This document shows positions 24,552-38,060 of a stretch of 64,000 bases of DNA, one piece after another. Position 1 is the stretch's first letter. The number at the start of each line of letters is the position of its first letter. The notes beneath the pieces were generated by a model that was not told the DNA's origin, searched no databases, and saw nothing but the letters and a program-made list of their open reading frames with translations. The DNA comes from Epiperipatus broadwayi. Taxonomy: Eukaryota > Onychophora > Udeonychophora > Euonychophora > Peripatidae. The stretch covers positions 94,501-158,500 of the forward strand of contig JAQFVV010006703.1 of assembly GCA_028023455.1 (NCBI GenBank), in the 5' to 3' direction. The position numbers and the translations under genes were made by a program.

Positions 24552-25671
24552 TATCCCTGGATCTCGTTTTACACATTAGATAGGTTCCTGAGAAAACATG
24601 TGCAAATGAAATCATGCAAAAATAGACATAACTTACCTTGAAAAAGGGGGAATATGGACTGTGATTTTTCAAAAGTCATGTAAAAGCAAAACACCAATGT
24701 AAATTTACTTAAAAATTCGTGGAAAAAAAATAAAATAAAATAAAATATGACTAATAAAAAATTTCAAATTTGAAAAAAATTGATACAAGACAAACTTTTT
24801 TTATCTATAATATTTAATTTTATTCAAAATAATATATTTTTATGCATAATTTACATTACAGTAATTTACATTTTTTTATACACGTTTTAATTATTATCAC
24901 TATTTGCCGAAAAACATGTTCGTTTGCAAACTGGTAAAAAATTAGATTCTTCACAAGAGGAAATACAACTAGTGCCAACTTCACACTCATGTTGTGTTAA
25001 TGGTTTTCTGGTAACAACATAATTAGTAATTAATCTTTGAGACATGATTTTATTAATTGTTTATGAAACTAACAACTAAAAATTAAATTCTTATTTTTGT
25101 CTTTAATTTTTTAATTTTCAATTCCGTTTAAAAATCAAATTACGTTTCACATCACATTAATTTTAAATCAACGTAAGTAATTTTTAAATTGTTAATTACA
25201 ATTAAAAATCAGATTTTAATTTTTAATTGTCAAATGTAAGTGTGCCCACTGCTATTACTCACCTTTTAAAAATAAACTTGCGGACACTAAATGATTAAGA
25301 ATTGATTATGTTCTTTTTTAAAAAGCAAAAACAGAATGTGATTTAAAATGCAAAATTAACATGCACAATGTTTGAACAAATTTACATTATAATCTTGTAA
25401 AATTTAATGTGTGTATACATAAAATGTGGAAATCATGATTTTAATTTCATTATTGCATACAATCTTACTATTATAAAGCACTGAAAATATTGAAATTACT
25501 AAGATGAAAGTCGAATTCCAATAATGTGCTATTACTTTCAATATGACGTAAGTGCGTGAAATTTATTATTTAAAGTAATAGCACATTATCAGAGTTCGAC
25601 TTCCAAAGAAACATGAATTGCGTAACTTCAAAATCGCATTAAATAAGTCTGTGTAAAGAGAGACCCAGGTG
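24552..25671. mobile_element. ~1.1-kb DNA element, copy 1 (nested)
   Basis: It starts CCTGGATCTCGTTTTACAC. The reverse complement of its right end reads CACCTGGGTCTC and then CTTTACAC. The body is similar to 25942-26916: both share GACTAATAAAAAATTTCAAA, ACAACTAGTGCCA and TGTTGTGTTAATGGTTTTCT. There is no transposase frame. It interrupts the fold-back element around it. Confidence 0.65.
25508..25603. repeat. Perfect-looking ~32-bp-stem hairpin
   Basis: AAGTCGAATTCCAATAATG followed by TGCTATTACTTT is mirrored by AAAGTAATAGCACATTAT and then GTTCGACTT, across a loop of about 30 bp containing ATGACGTAAGTGCGTG. It lies near the right end of DNA-element copy 1 and I do not see it in copy 2. It could be a tiny hairpin element or a folding small-RNA precursor. 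Nothing shows transcription. Confidence 0.7.
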
Positions 25672-25941
25672 TATAAATCTGAACACTTAATATATTTGTG
25701 TATAGAGATGATAACCTGGATGAACTGACAAGTGCTGGGTTAGCATAAAATATGTATATTAGTGAATTTTTATCTTATAGACATGTATGTAGTCAAGTGT
25801 ATCGGTGGTATAAAATAGTGTGGAGAGTTGAGGGTTTTATGAAAGTCTAAGCTCGAAATATCCTATATATTATATTGTTTGTACAGGCACATATATAGCC
25901 TGTATGTTAGATTTATGTTATATATTATATATATGCATACA

Positions 25942-26916
25942 CACCTGAGTCTCATTTTATGTGGTAGATATGTTCCACAGAAAACCCACATTAAGAAAGA
26001 TCACACAAAAATAGACTTAATTTACCTTAAAAAATGGGGGATAGGTGCTGTAATTTTTAGAATTCTCATAAAAGCAAAGCAACAAGAAAAAATTACTTTA
26101 AAATTCACATTAAAAAAATAACCAAATAAAGTATGACTAATAAAAAATTTCAAATATTTGAAAAAAAATTAATACAGTACAAATTTTTTTTTACTTTTTT
26201 TATTACTACAGTATTTAATTTTACATTTTTCATACATATTTTAATCACTACCACTAGTGTTTGTAAACTGATAAGAAATCAGATTCAATGTGATGTGATG
26301 TAATATATTGTGGCTTCTCCTTAAACAAAGTCAAGAATCTCTTAGCAATTATGCTCAGAGAAACCTGGTACTCACTTTAATTTTATTTATGATGTGATGT
26401 ACAACTAGTGCCATTTTCAGTCTTGTGTTGTGTTAATGGTTTTCTGTTTCTACATTAAAAAAAGAGATCACAATCAAAACCAAAAGATTATACATTATCA
26501 TTAGAAAGATTATTTTCAGTTTATAAAATCTTCATTTTTTATTTTAAAAATCTAAAAGATTATTTATTTCTGTTATATATAACAAAATACATTTTAAAAG
26601 TTTAAATTTTTTGAATATTGATTGCAATATTTTTATATGTAAGTATAAATCTATTTTTATTATTTACTCATTAGTACAAATAGGTTATTTACTTAGAAGC
26701 TAAGTATCTAAATACTGCTTCAGGCCACAATAGCGGCTAATACAACATTGTATTTTTGGAAAAAAAAAGTATTTCAAGTGAAAATAAGTTTTTTAATAAT
26801 TTAAATTTCTTGATATCTAATAAATATAGTGAAATATGAAAGATATTAAGAAGAAACATGAATCACATAACATCAAAATCGCATTAAAATAATCTGCATA
26901 AAATGAGACTCAGGTG
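25942..26916. mobile_element. ~1-kb DNA element, copy 2
   Basis: The terminal inverted repeats are clear: the left end ACACCTGAGTCTCATTTTAT matches the reverse complement of the right end, CACCTGAGTCTCATTTTATG. (TA)n lies on both sides, with ATGCATA on the left and GCATA on the right as a possible short target duplication. The 80-codon open frame at 25879-26121 crosses the terminus and is not a gene. The element is non-autonomous and its superfamily is not determined. Confidence 0.7.
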
Positions 26917-26950
26917 CATATATATATATATATATTAAAACTATATATAT

Positions 26951-28686
26951 ATTATAATGGGACAACACTATCAACCTTACCTGCCATACCCTGTTGCAGC
27001 ATCAGATATAATGGACGGCCATACACAGATGTCCAGATCCGAAAATACGCTTGGATACTTCTATCAACTGGAACATCTTCATGCCTAACACATTGCATGC
27101 CAGAAATAATGGAGCCCATCACCCCAAAGTTAATGGTGTCATATTTACCGGAACCACAATGTACACATATGATGACATGAATATGACTAAGTAATTGGAT
27201 AACTTGGGATGAAATGTGTCAACCTACTACAACAAGTCATATCATAAATTTGTGATTCAACAACACATTTGGGTATGTCAGATGTTTCAGAATTAGCAAT
27301 GACAGGTAATAAAGGGAGCACATCTCACTATTATCAGATATGAGTCTTCAAACAGGATGCCACAGATATCACAATGAAATGCCCAGTTCCAAATCACATC
27401 TACTTTTAATATACTAACCTATAATTTATTTAAAAATATTTCAATGTAACTTAGACACACGCATATCCATTACATCTCTTTTATAAACCCCATTACACCA
27501 CGGAATTCGATCTCAGGGAGTTCTTACAATCAGCTCTCTTCAGAGATGGACCTACTCAATTATAATCTAAATCTGCCCTTATATATAAAAGCCCAGATAT
27601 AGGAAAATATTGATGATGATCAATTATTTATAAAAGCAATACACAGTGATGATGATGATCATCAAACCTATAGTAGTGTACATTCATAATGCGATGATGA
27701 TGATCAATATCTAATAGTGTCAATGCACAATAGTGATGGGGAGGACCAACCAGAGATCAGATTCATTTAAACAACTAATTTATTAACAACATATATAAAG
27801 AATATAAATATTTACAAACAAAAAATAATAAAAGATTAATATTTAGATATCAAAAAATGGTTTCCTTATCATCTTGGTGACTTCATATAAGAAAACAAAA
27901 CATAATAATTTGACTTATATTATGTACAACATTATATTCTATAATTCATTAAATATATATATAAACCTAACACAAAATAAAGAAAATCACACTAAAATTC
28001 ATTAATTATAATATTACCCCATTAGAATAATTATTACAATGTTTATAAGCTAGGATAAATGTATTATCACCATAAATGCCCATTCCCATTTATCTATATG
28101 TAGGTTAAAGTTATGGTAGAAATTAATGACAGCTAAAGACCATTTATTCAGAAGGATTAATTATATATTCAGAATAAATAAAATTACAAGGAAATATTAG
28201 TAAAATTGATTAGTATATTATCTATCTAGTCTTGTTGTGTTAAAGTCTTTCCCTCAATATTATATATATATATATATATAAATCTTATTTGAGAAAAGGT
28301 CACCTGGATGGATTACTTTTGACTTCTAGAGGAATCTAAAAATTTACTTTATTTAAAAATTATATACATATATCTCTATCTATATTAATTGAAGAGGGTT
28401 CTTTTATAAATTTATATCAACAAGAATTTTTCCATCCATTGGTTCACTTTTAAGTTGTAGCTGGTTGAATTTGGAAAATATATTTTAAACACACAATAAA
28501 AAAAAACAATACATAAACTTTCAAATAAAAAAATTACAAAAGTAAAAAATATATATATAATCATCACAAGAATTAAGTATATGATTTCTCTTGAGTAAAG
28601 CAAGCATTCAGTCAATAAAAGAAAAATATCAATATCCATGGCAAAGTTCCATTTCGTCAACTTTATTGTTGTTATTTATATATATA
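26951..28686. repeat. Left arm of an 11-kb palindrome (arm A)
   Basis: The whole arm is repeated in reverse complement at 36306-37962 with only scattered changes and small indels. Short open frames are therefore seen twice: 28660-28412 minus versus 36331-36579 plus (82 aa each, a few differences), and 26914-27180 plus versus 38099-37767 minus. None matches a family I know. The 82-aa frame is very hydrophobic and conserved between arms, but arm identity alone explains that. The arm contains a TTATATATAAAAGC TATA-like word (27580) and a (GATGAT)-rich stretch (27610-27710). It is probably an old LTR or DNA element end. Confidence 0.8.
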
Positions 28687-29655
28687 TGAAATAGCTTTCC
28701 TCATCGGATGAATCCATGGAAAAATGGTAATGCACCAGCGTTTTTAAAATAGACATTTTGATGACAGATGTTATAATTTCATAATCAAGCAGTAACGTAG
28801 AATTTAGTTAGAAATGTCTCACAGCATTTAATTTTCTACCCTGAATATATCATAATGTTTCCTGTATTATACTGTGTATTATAACTTAGCTTGATTATAT
28901 ATATATAAAATAGCTTAAAAAACAGTTGCTTTTATTTTTTAGTATTCAGATTTCTTTTGCATTAATATTTCTATAATGAATTTAACTTGTAAAAGAACTT
29001 AATCCCCTAGTTCATTATTAAAGTTTAACTTCTGGAAACTACAAACAATTTTCCTTTACCTGCCAAAATAACTATTGTCTTCCTTTTCCAAAGAAATAAA
29101 AGCTTTACTTTTCTTGCTGTCTGTTTTTCCCAGTCTCAACGATCGTCTGCTTTTTTTTTTTCAATTGTAAAGAGAAGCGCTCTACACGTGACTACTAAAA
29201 AACCATATTATTGCAACTTGAAAATAAAAAAAAAATCACATTATAAAACATCATATTTATTATTTCAAATTCGACCAGTTATTAAAAATCTTGACCTCAT
29301 ATAAATCTAATATATAATAATGTCTGTTCTATGTCAGTCAATTAGTATTTTTTTTTATTAATGAAATTAAATGAATAGAAAAATAGGAAAGCAATTAATT
29401 TCTACCAATAAACGAACATATTATTTTCTATGCATATGTTTATTTACATATATATACACATTGTAAACAAACGATTTATTTACTTACTCACGATAGATAA
29501 AAAAACATTAATCTCTCAAAAATATCAGTGTATATGTATGTTTATGAAGGTATATATTACATTTATATGATCAAGTATGTAAAATATTTATTTTTCTTAC
29601 CACTGGGTTTGAATTGAGATATTGAAGAAGACATTGGGACAGGTTTGTATAAGCT
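28687..29655 (-). mobile_element. Inverted LTR (left) of a Gypsy-like element
   Basis: This is the reverse complement of the LTR at 32206-33210, with few differences. It starts TGAAATAGC, the mirror of GCTATTTCA at the right LTR end. At its inner side similarity ends at GGTTTGTATAAGCT, about 25-30 bp before the true LTR start, so the inner end is truncated. Ordinary LTR elements carry direct, not inverted, LTRs. Confidence 0.8.
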
Positions 29656-30148
29656 ACTTGGTTTTATTTTTGAATCCAATGATGGCATTAAACATTCTTT
29701 TATTGGTAAAACTTTCCCTGACACTGAATTTTCTGTTGGTTGGAAATCTCAGATCTCCAAAGATGAAGTAGAATAACATCCTATAAATCATAGTTTGGGA
29801 GAGATAATACTGAACATAGATCAGAATAATATAAGTACTCTATTAGTAACCCCACAAACAAACTCCACAGAAATGAAACATGAAGAAAACATCGCAGTAA
29901 CCACTTCAGTATTAGATAAAGAAGCAGCAGAAGAATTTATGAATAAAGATGGAAAAGAAATGTTGTTGAGTAAACCTGATTATAAGTGTAACTGGTACAG
30001 TGTATGTAATCAACACCGCTATTATATTTGGAGTGATGTCACAATTTTAGAATTATCTGATGGTGATATTGGTTGTTTTAGGTTTCTTATAAATAGGAAA
30101 TTTATTACGATGTATCCCGGTGGTAGTTTTATGGACTGCTTCAGATGA
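29656..30148 (+). pseudogene. Unidentified coding relic of the LTR element, part 1
   Basis: A stretch reading GFIFES-x-DGIKHSFIG (29668 on) is followed, after a stop, by an open frame from 29795 to 30148 (117 aa) that includes CNWYSVCNQHRYYIWSD and MYPGGSFMDC. A diverged second copy of the GFIFE segment appears at 30358. I do not recognise the family. The position between LTRs and upstream of integrase remains suggests gag or an extra ORF. The strand agrees with the integrase fragments and the right LTR. Confidence 0.4.
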
Positions 30149-30700
30149 TTATAAAGCTTGCAATTAGTTTTTAAAAGAATTACAGTGTACAAGCGATCAA
30201 GATAAGCTTGACACTTTTAGTCAACTTATTTTATATTTATCTGATTCCACATGTTTAAACTTTGGAAAATGATCTATGACTTATGAAGGAAATGATAAGA
30301 TTATAATTTCTAGATTAGATAAACAACATTAAGCCATTATCTTGCAAAATGATTTGATTGGTTTCATTTTTGAATTCTCTCAAGGTACCAGACATTCTTA
30401 CATTGCAGAAGTCTTACTTGATGCCAAATTTTACACTGATCAGACATTACAGGTCTGCAAAAATGACATTGAGGATTATTCCTTTAAGCCTAAATAAAAG
30501 GTTGATACTCTCACACAATGATTTTGTCTACAAGAAGTGTAGAAATGGTTGAACCATGCAACAAAGAAAATCGGAGTGATTTGAAGAAACACTGCTGTAA
30601 GTATAAAGCAAACCATCGATTCAAACCCTACAGTCATGATGATAGTTCTAAAAATGAAGTATTATCAACTTGAGAAGCCATTTCAAGGGATAAGCACATT
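30149..30700 (+). pseudogene. Unidentified coding relic, part 2, with repeated GFIFE segment
   Basis: Several frames read as one decayed protein: FLKELQCTSDQDKLDTFSQL (about 30165 on), then GFIFEFSQGTRHSYIAE (30358 on) and DAKFYTDQTLQVCKNDIED. The last two align by eye with the 29668 segment, which points to an internal duplication about 690 bp apart. Stops and shifts are frequent, so no function can be given. Confidence 0.35.
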
Positions 30701-30871
30701 TTCAAAAGGATTAAATTTGATTATGTATTTAAAACTTATATCCTTGATCATCTTAGTCATGCTTTGTGGAAGTATAAACTTCTTTATGATCCTGATGATG
30801 ATCTGGATATGAAATATCCCAAGATGGAAAGGCAATCCATTATGTTGTGGTCCATTAATCGAACAGAGACA

Positions 30872-30943
30872 CAGTTTCACAAGTTGTGCAATACATACGA
30901 AGGCCCATTCACATACATTAGGCATGTGAATAACATTGCTTAA
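30872..30943 (+). pseudogene. Integrase C-terminal fragment (GPF motif), 1
   Basis: QFHKLCNTYEGPFTYIRHV resembles the GPY/F module at the C-terminus of Ty3/Gypsy and retroviral integrases. It also resembles the better-preserved copy at 31428-31631 (KFRNTYEGPYTIV). It is followed by a stop at 30941. Two such fragments 0.55 kb apart mean the interior was duplicated or rearranged. Confidence 0.45.
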
Positions 30944-31406
30944 AAGAAAAAGTACATGTTTGGGAAGGACCTTCAAAGATTGCAGACCACTGGAACATGA
31001 AAAGAATTATGGAATAAGAATTGAATCCATTATAATTTTGTAAATAGTCAATGATTTTGTAATGTACGTAGAGAAATATGGACAATGATAGATATTGAGG
31101 AAAAAAAATCTGTCGAATGATATGTCATAAATGACATTTATTATATAAAATCTTAGATTTTTTTTTATTGTTATTCTTTAAGTGTAGAATGATAACCCAC
31201 TCATTCATTTAAATGAACCTAAGTTTTAAGCTAATAGAAGACTTAGATTAAGTAATAAATTATTTAACATTCCTTATAGAGTGTTTTCAAATAGTTATGA
31301 TTACAATAAATATAAATGTGTAGCCATGAGAATTATAATAGTTAAATAATAGGGTATATTGCAAGCTTGAGAGCAATTTACTATGAATTCAAACCATAGA
31401 AATTAG

Positions 31407-31631
31407 AATGTATGTTTTAGATACAAGTTCAGAATTGGAGACAGAGGGATAATAGCAATTTCACATCCCAGTAAACCACAGGAAGATAAATATTGTAAGT
31501 TTAGAAATACGTATGAGGGACCATATACCATAGTCAAGCAGTCAGGTCCCAACACATTTTGGGTAAATCAAGGAGGAAAGATTCGTGGCGCATATAATGC
31601 CCGAATCTTAAGACCTTATTTTGGATGTTAG
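31407..31631 (+). pseudogene. Integrase C-terminal domain (GPY/F), 3' end of pol
   Basis: An open frame to TAG 31629-31631 reads FRIGDRGIIAIS, then KFRNTYEGPYTIVKQSG, NTFWVN and ARILRPYFGC-stop. This is the usual order of the Ty3/Gypsy integrase tail: VGD strand, GPY/F motif, a final R-L-x-P-Y/F. The catalytic core (DDE) is absent upstream, so only the pol end survives. It is followed by 565 bp without genes and then a polypurine tract and LTR, all in plus orientation. Confidence 0.65.
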
Positions 31632-32196
31632 TAATTATGTAGGATAATATCAGGAAATATTTTTTTATCATAGCTGAGAGTATAATTTTTTAAAAAAAGG
31701 GTAAACTTTGTGATAATAGACATGCAATGTATAAGAATAAAAAAAATATGTATATGTGCACAAACGCATATACATAGTACCGGATTAGAGATATTAAGTT
31801 TGATGAGGGTATTTTCCAAGTAATGCATAAATGCAAGTATTGGAATATCTAGAGACTAACTTATAGCAAACATGTTTTTATATTTGACAAGATCTTCAAA
31901 GTCCAATAAGTCTCAAAGGAGCATGGAGAAGGGTAGCAAATAAATGATTTCATGTGCCTTCTGTAACACAGACACATTCATGGTTATGCCACAAGTATAA
32001 ACCATCAAAGCTCTAATACAGCACACTATTTGAACTTCCCAGAAGCAGCTTGTTAAATTATAATCATAAATTAAAAGAAAATGTTAGAAAGCAAGGTAAT
32101 TAATATAGCAACCCTTCACCAAACCCAAAGTAATTAACATACTTGTCGTACGTATAAGAGCTAAAATTTGAAAGCTAATTAAAATTTTACCTATTT

Positions 32197-32205
32197 AGGA
32201 AGGGA
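32197..32205 (+). promoter_or_regulatory. Polypurine tract before the right LTR
   Basis: AGGAAGGGA lies directly before TGTTGTAAG. It marks the right LTR as the true 3' LTR of the plus-strand element. Confidence 0.6.
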
Positions 32206-33210
32206 TGTTGTAAGAGATGGCTTACAACTAGCTTATACAAACCTGTCCCAATGTCTTCTTCAATATCTCAATTCAAACCCAGTGGTAAGAAAAATAAATA
32301 TTTTACACACTTCATCATATAAATGTAATATATACCTTCACAAACATACATATACACCAATATGTTTGAGAGATTAATGTTTTTTTAATCTATCATGAGT
32401 AAGTAAATAAATCGTTTGTTTACAATGTGTGTATATATATATATAGATAAACATATGCATAGAAAATAATATGTTCGTTTATTGGTAGAAATTAATTGTT
32501 TTCCTATTTTTCTATTCATTTAATTTCATTAATAAAAAAAAATACTAATTGACTGACATAGAACAGACATCATTAAATATTAGATTTATATGAGGTCAAG
32601 ATTTTTAATAACTGGTCGAATTTGAAATAATAAATATGATGTTTTATAATGTGATTTTTTTTTATTTTCAAGTTGCAATAATATGGGTTTTTAGTAGTCA
32701 CGTGATGAAAGAGCACTTCTCTTTACAATTGAAAAAAAAAAGCAGATGATCATTGAGACCGGGAAAAACAGACACCAAAAAAAGTAAAGCTTTTATTTCT
32801 TCAGAAAGGGAAGAAAAAATTCTTTTGGCAGGTAAAGGAAAATTGTTTGTAGTTTCCAGAAGTTAAACTTTAATAATGAACTAGGGGATTAAGTTCTTTT
32901 ACCAAGTTAAATTCATTATAGAAATATTAATGCAAAGGAAATCTGAATACTAAAAAGTAAAAGCAACTGTTTTTTTTAAAGCTATTATATATATATATAT
33001 ATTCAAGCTAAGTTGTAAGATACGGTATAATACAGGAAACATTATGATATATTCGGGGTAGAAAATTAAATGCTGTGGAACGTTTCTAACTAAATTCTAC
33101 ATCACTGCTTGATTATGAAATTATAACATCTGTCATCAAAATGTCTATTTTGGAAACGCTGGTGCACTACCATTTTTCCATGGATTCATCCGATGAGGGA
33201 AGCTATTTCA
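32206..33210 (+). mobile_element. 3' LTR (1005 bp) of the Gypsy-like element
   Basis: It runs from TGTTGTAAGAG to AGCTATTTCA, the standard TG...CA. The left flank of the whole element (before 28687) is TATAT and the right flank is TATAT, consistent with a 5-bp target duplication, though low in information. The left partner LTR is inverted. The 75-codon frame at 33141-33368 crosses the LTR border and is not a gene. Confidence 0.75.
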
Positions 33211-33221
33211 TATATTGTGCC

Positions 33222-33400
33222 AGTCAAAACATGCTTATCCATCTAACACAAGCTGGAACTCACAAAATGTACTTCAAACCCAGTCAAGCCCAAGATTTAG
33301 GTCAGGGACCAGCCTGGATTCGAACCCACTCTCCAAGCACCAGATCTAACACCCAATGGATAACATAACAATGGTAGCACACGAGATTTAATTCTTCATC
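33222..33400 (-). mobile_element. tRNA-derived SINE-like segment
   Basis: On the minus strand, GGTGTTAGATCTGGTGC is followed by GTGGGTTCGAATCCAGG. This contains a perfect RNA polymerase III B box (GGTTCGAATCC) at a tRNA-like distance from an A-box-like word. It lies at the end of the LTR-like unit, so it may be part of its U5 or a separate SINE. Confidence 0.5.
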
Positions 33401-33602
33401 CAGCCCACTAGCAAATCGGAGAAAACAATAAGACTCATGGACTTAAACATATATATTAACAACTTAAATACTAGACATTCCACAGATAAAATCTAACATA
33501 TTTAAATAATAGGGGCTTTACTAATGAATACTTATGGGCAATTAGTGAATTGGATTGATTTAATAATGAGACAGAAACTGATATATGATGAATTAAAATA
33601 TA

Positions 33603-33608
33603 TTTATT
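33603..33608 (-). promoter_or_regulatory. Poly(A) signal, minus strand
   Basis: AATAAA on the minus strand, about 1.8 kb downstream of the TATA-like box at 35402-35411. Confidence 0.3.
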
Positions 33609-35401
33609 GACAATTGTTGTTGGCAAATGCACACAGGCATTTCATTTATAAAGTAATATTCTCTAGACTATTTGAACAATAATTGATGTTGGCAAATAGG
33701 TTTGTGGCTATGATTTAATGGAGCCAAATATCCTGCTATACAACTAATCACTACATTAACTTATTTGTTATGTCCTTTTATAATCAGTTCGAGTGGCTCT
33801 TTTACGTAAAATCAAACCAAGTCTGGAGTGAAACTTAATACATCTGACTATAATCAATTTATATATTAACTATGGGCTTATAAAGCATCCCAGATAGCTT
33901 AAGATCGAACGGGTTTTCAAGAATGCTTCGGTTCAATGCCGAAGATTGCATATTAGAAAGGAAAGAGTTGGCTATAACGATTTTACTAATATGCTAGGCA
34001 CAAGTATAATAATAAAGTGGCTCTGCGGATGGAAGAATAGTTTTAGGGTTTTTGTGACAAACAACGGTTTACCCAATAACCGGTCGTCATGCTGCTAATG
34101 GGGAACCTTTATTTGGTTCAGAGGCGGGGGACTTATTTCTGGCCCGTAGCTCAGACTTCGCTACTGCACTACCCATAAGAGAAGATGTGCTGGCAACGCC
34201 GTGGCTCCATCTTATATATATATCAAAAAGAACAGCACAACGAGAAAATATTAATAAATCCCACATCTGCCAAGCCGAAGGATATTATAAATTAAAGATC
34301 ATATATTAAATGAACACTAGATCATCAGCTTGATCAAAAGAGCCAACTCTTCTGTAGCATGAGAAATACGATATGCTACTGACAGGAATATATAGATACA
34401 AACTTTACTTTATCCCGTTCAATCTCTTTAGTTATCTATAACTACTAAACTTTTAAAAGGGGGGAAAGTATATTTAATAGGGGACTTACGAATACTTAAC
34501 TAAAAAAATATACTTATGATTGCACTCCAGGCTAGTTTAATCTTTAGTAACATAGTAAATAAAGGTTGAAAAGCCACATTTTATATTTAAATTAATTAAT
34601 TTACTAAATGACAAAAATATGAATTTGGGTTTCGAAACAGCGCACGAAATGACGCTATATAAATAATAATACGGAGATTTTAAATTCATATCTTTAAAAA
34701 CATTTTAATAATTAAATGCACGCCATTTCGAAACATAGGCATAACTAATAATAAATAAAATAAGCAAAAGAAAAGCAAAATATAATTGCAGTGATTAAAT
34801 TATATAGCAAAACATTAATTAACAGAAATTTAGCAAAAGTATTTCATTTATAGAATTAAAATATTTTAGGAAACAATTTAGACAGTTTACACTATTGTAT
34901 TAGCAAAAAGTATTTCATTTAAATATTATTTCGAAAACAATTTAGATAGAAATTTCAATAATATGGTTAGCTAACCTGTTTTTGAAGAAATAATGAATGT
35001 TTTTGAAATGCACACAGAGCTCTGTGATTTTAAATAATACTAAAATAGTTCTGTAGCTAAGGAGAGATTCGAGCTGGAAACGAAGGTGACTTCTTTGGTG
35101 GCTTATGGCATCTTCAATTTAGTTGGGAGACGATTTTTTAAAATAGTGTTTCTTTAGCTGGATTGAAATCGGAACGAGGGCAAATTATTTTTACGGCTTA
35201 TGGCATCTTCAAATTTAGTTGGTGTAAGCTTGGTTGTTCCTTTGGCATTTGATGGATTGAACCAGGCGTTCCATCACGGGAAAGCAGCAAAATTTTGCCT
35301 GACTTTAGCCAGACATGTTAAGGTTGAACAATAATAAAACTTCTCCTTTTGACTCTCTTCAAAAGTAAGATGGATTCTCCCTTCCCGCTTAAAATAAGGC
35401 C

Positions 35402-35411
35402 TATTTATATC
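35402..35411 (-). promoter_or_regulatory. TATA-like box, minus strand
   Basis: GATATAAATAGG on the minus strand in locally GC-richer DNA, so it stands out better than most TA words here. Confidence 0.35.
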
Positions 35412-36305
35412 CTTCTACTAAACTTTAACACCTTTCTGGAATTTCGTAAGCCTCGGGACCAATTGACTTTTAATTAAAGCAAAATAATATAATTCAATTT
35501 CTACAACAACTGATAAAATCTCCGAGGTGTTATATTTAATTTCCTTAAAAAAATGTATCAAAATATATAAACTATATAATTTGATTCATTTTCATTAATT
35601 AAATTCCTTTTCAGGTGTTATTACTTAGCAGAAGGAACAGTATTCTGATTTAATGAAAAAGTCTTTTGTTGCAAACAAAAATCAATCAGTAAAGTAGATT
35701 TTACTTTTTACCCGGGGTGCAGTCACTAATTGATATCTTGTTTACACAAAATTCTCATTTTTAATTACAAACGGATGATTTTTATTTTACTGAAATAAAT
35801 AACTTTTAACATATTTGTTCTTACAATATTACTTATTTATTAAAAAAAAAGCAAATTTAAAGAAAATATTTTAGTTTCAATTATATATGTAAAACATTAA
35901 ATCAGAAAACCGTTAAATATGTTTGAAGAAAATGTTTTACATTATATCTTCTTTATTTAAACTTAAATATATATATACAAATCATTTTGCCATTATTCCC
36001 AGGTTTAAATTATCCATCCACATATGAATATAATAGCGAATATAATTTAGAATTGACCGAAAATTAATAAAACATTTTATAATAATTTATGAGCATTTCT
36101 CCGCTATAATTTTATCAAACCTGTCTAATTATAGCGTGTCTTCATATGTAACTGGATAATGCCATTTAAGCGGCAATTATAGCAAAGTTTTCCCGCTCGA
36201 CTTATATATTACATTTTTACATTTGACATAGGTTCGAAACTAGTTCAGACGAGTAGGTCATTAGGTTGATGGTGAAACGGAAAGGGATTGGAGGTTTCCG
36301 TTTCA

Positions 36306-38060
<1,755 letters not shown>

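Larger units (their letters stand above)
23925..25880. mobile_element. Composite fold-back element with ~215-bp terminal inverted repeats
   Basis: The left end (23925-24140) is the inverted copy of 25668-25880. Shared words include CTCAACTCTCCACACTAT and CAGCACTTGTCAGTT. Extra inverted copies of the inner part lie at 24245-24330 and 24395-24555, so the left side alone folds on itself. A separate DNA element (24552-25671) fills the centre. The 105-codon minus-strand open frame at 24355-24672 crosses these repeats and is probably not a gene. Confidence 0.65.
33216..36304 (-). mobile_element. Solo-LTR-like unit (3.1 kb), minus orientation
   Basis: It sits between TATAT (33211-33215) and ATATATA (36305 on). 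Read on the minus strand it begins TGAAACGGAAACC and ends GACTGGCACA. A TATA-like box (GATATAAATAGG, about 35400) and an AATAAA signal (33603-33608) are in the right order on the minus strand. It is more GC- and CpG-rich than its surroundings around 34000-34230 and 35020-35470. No gene is seen. Inserted alone in the palindrome centre, it is absent from the left arm. Confidence 0.45.

Noticed and set aside
28412-28660. Conserved hydrophobic 82-aa protein in both palindrome arms
   Set aside because: The similarity follows from arm identity; there is no excess conservation or family match to show that it is translated.
28687-33210. Polinton/Maverick or DIRS element because of long inverted repeats
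   Set aside because: There is no DNA polymerase, packaging ATPase, capsid or tyrosine recombinase. The right repeat has LTR ends, a polypurine tract before it and a Gypsy-type integrase tail.
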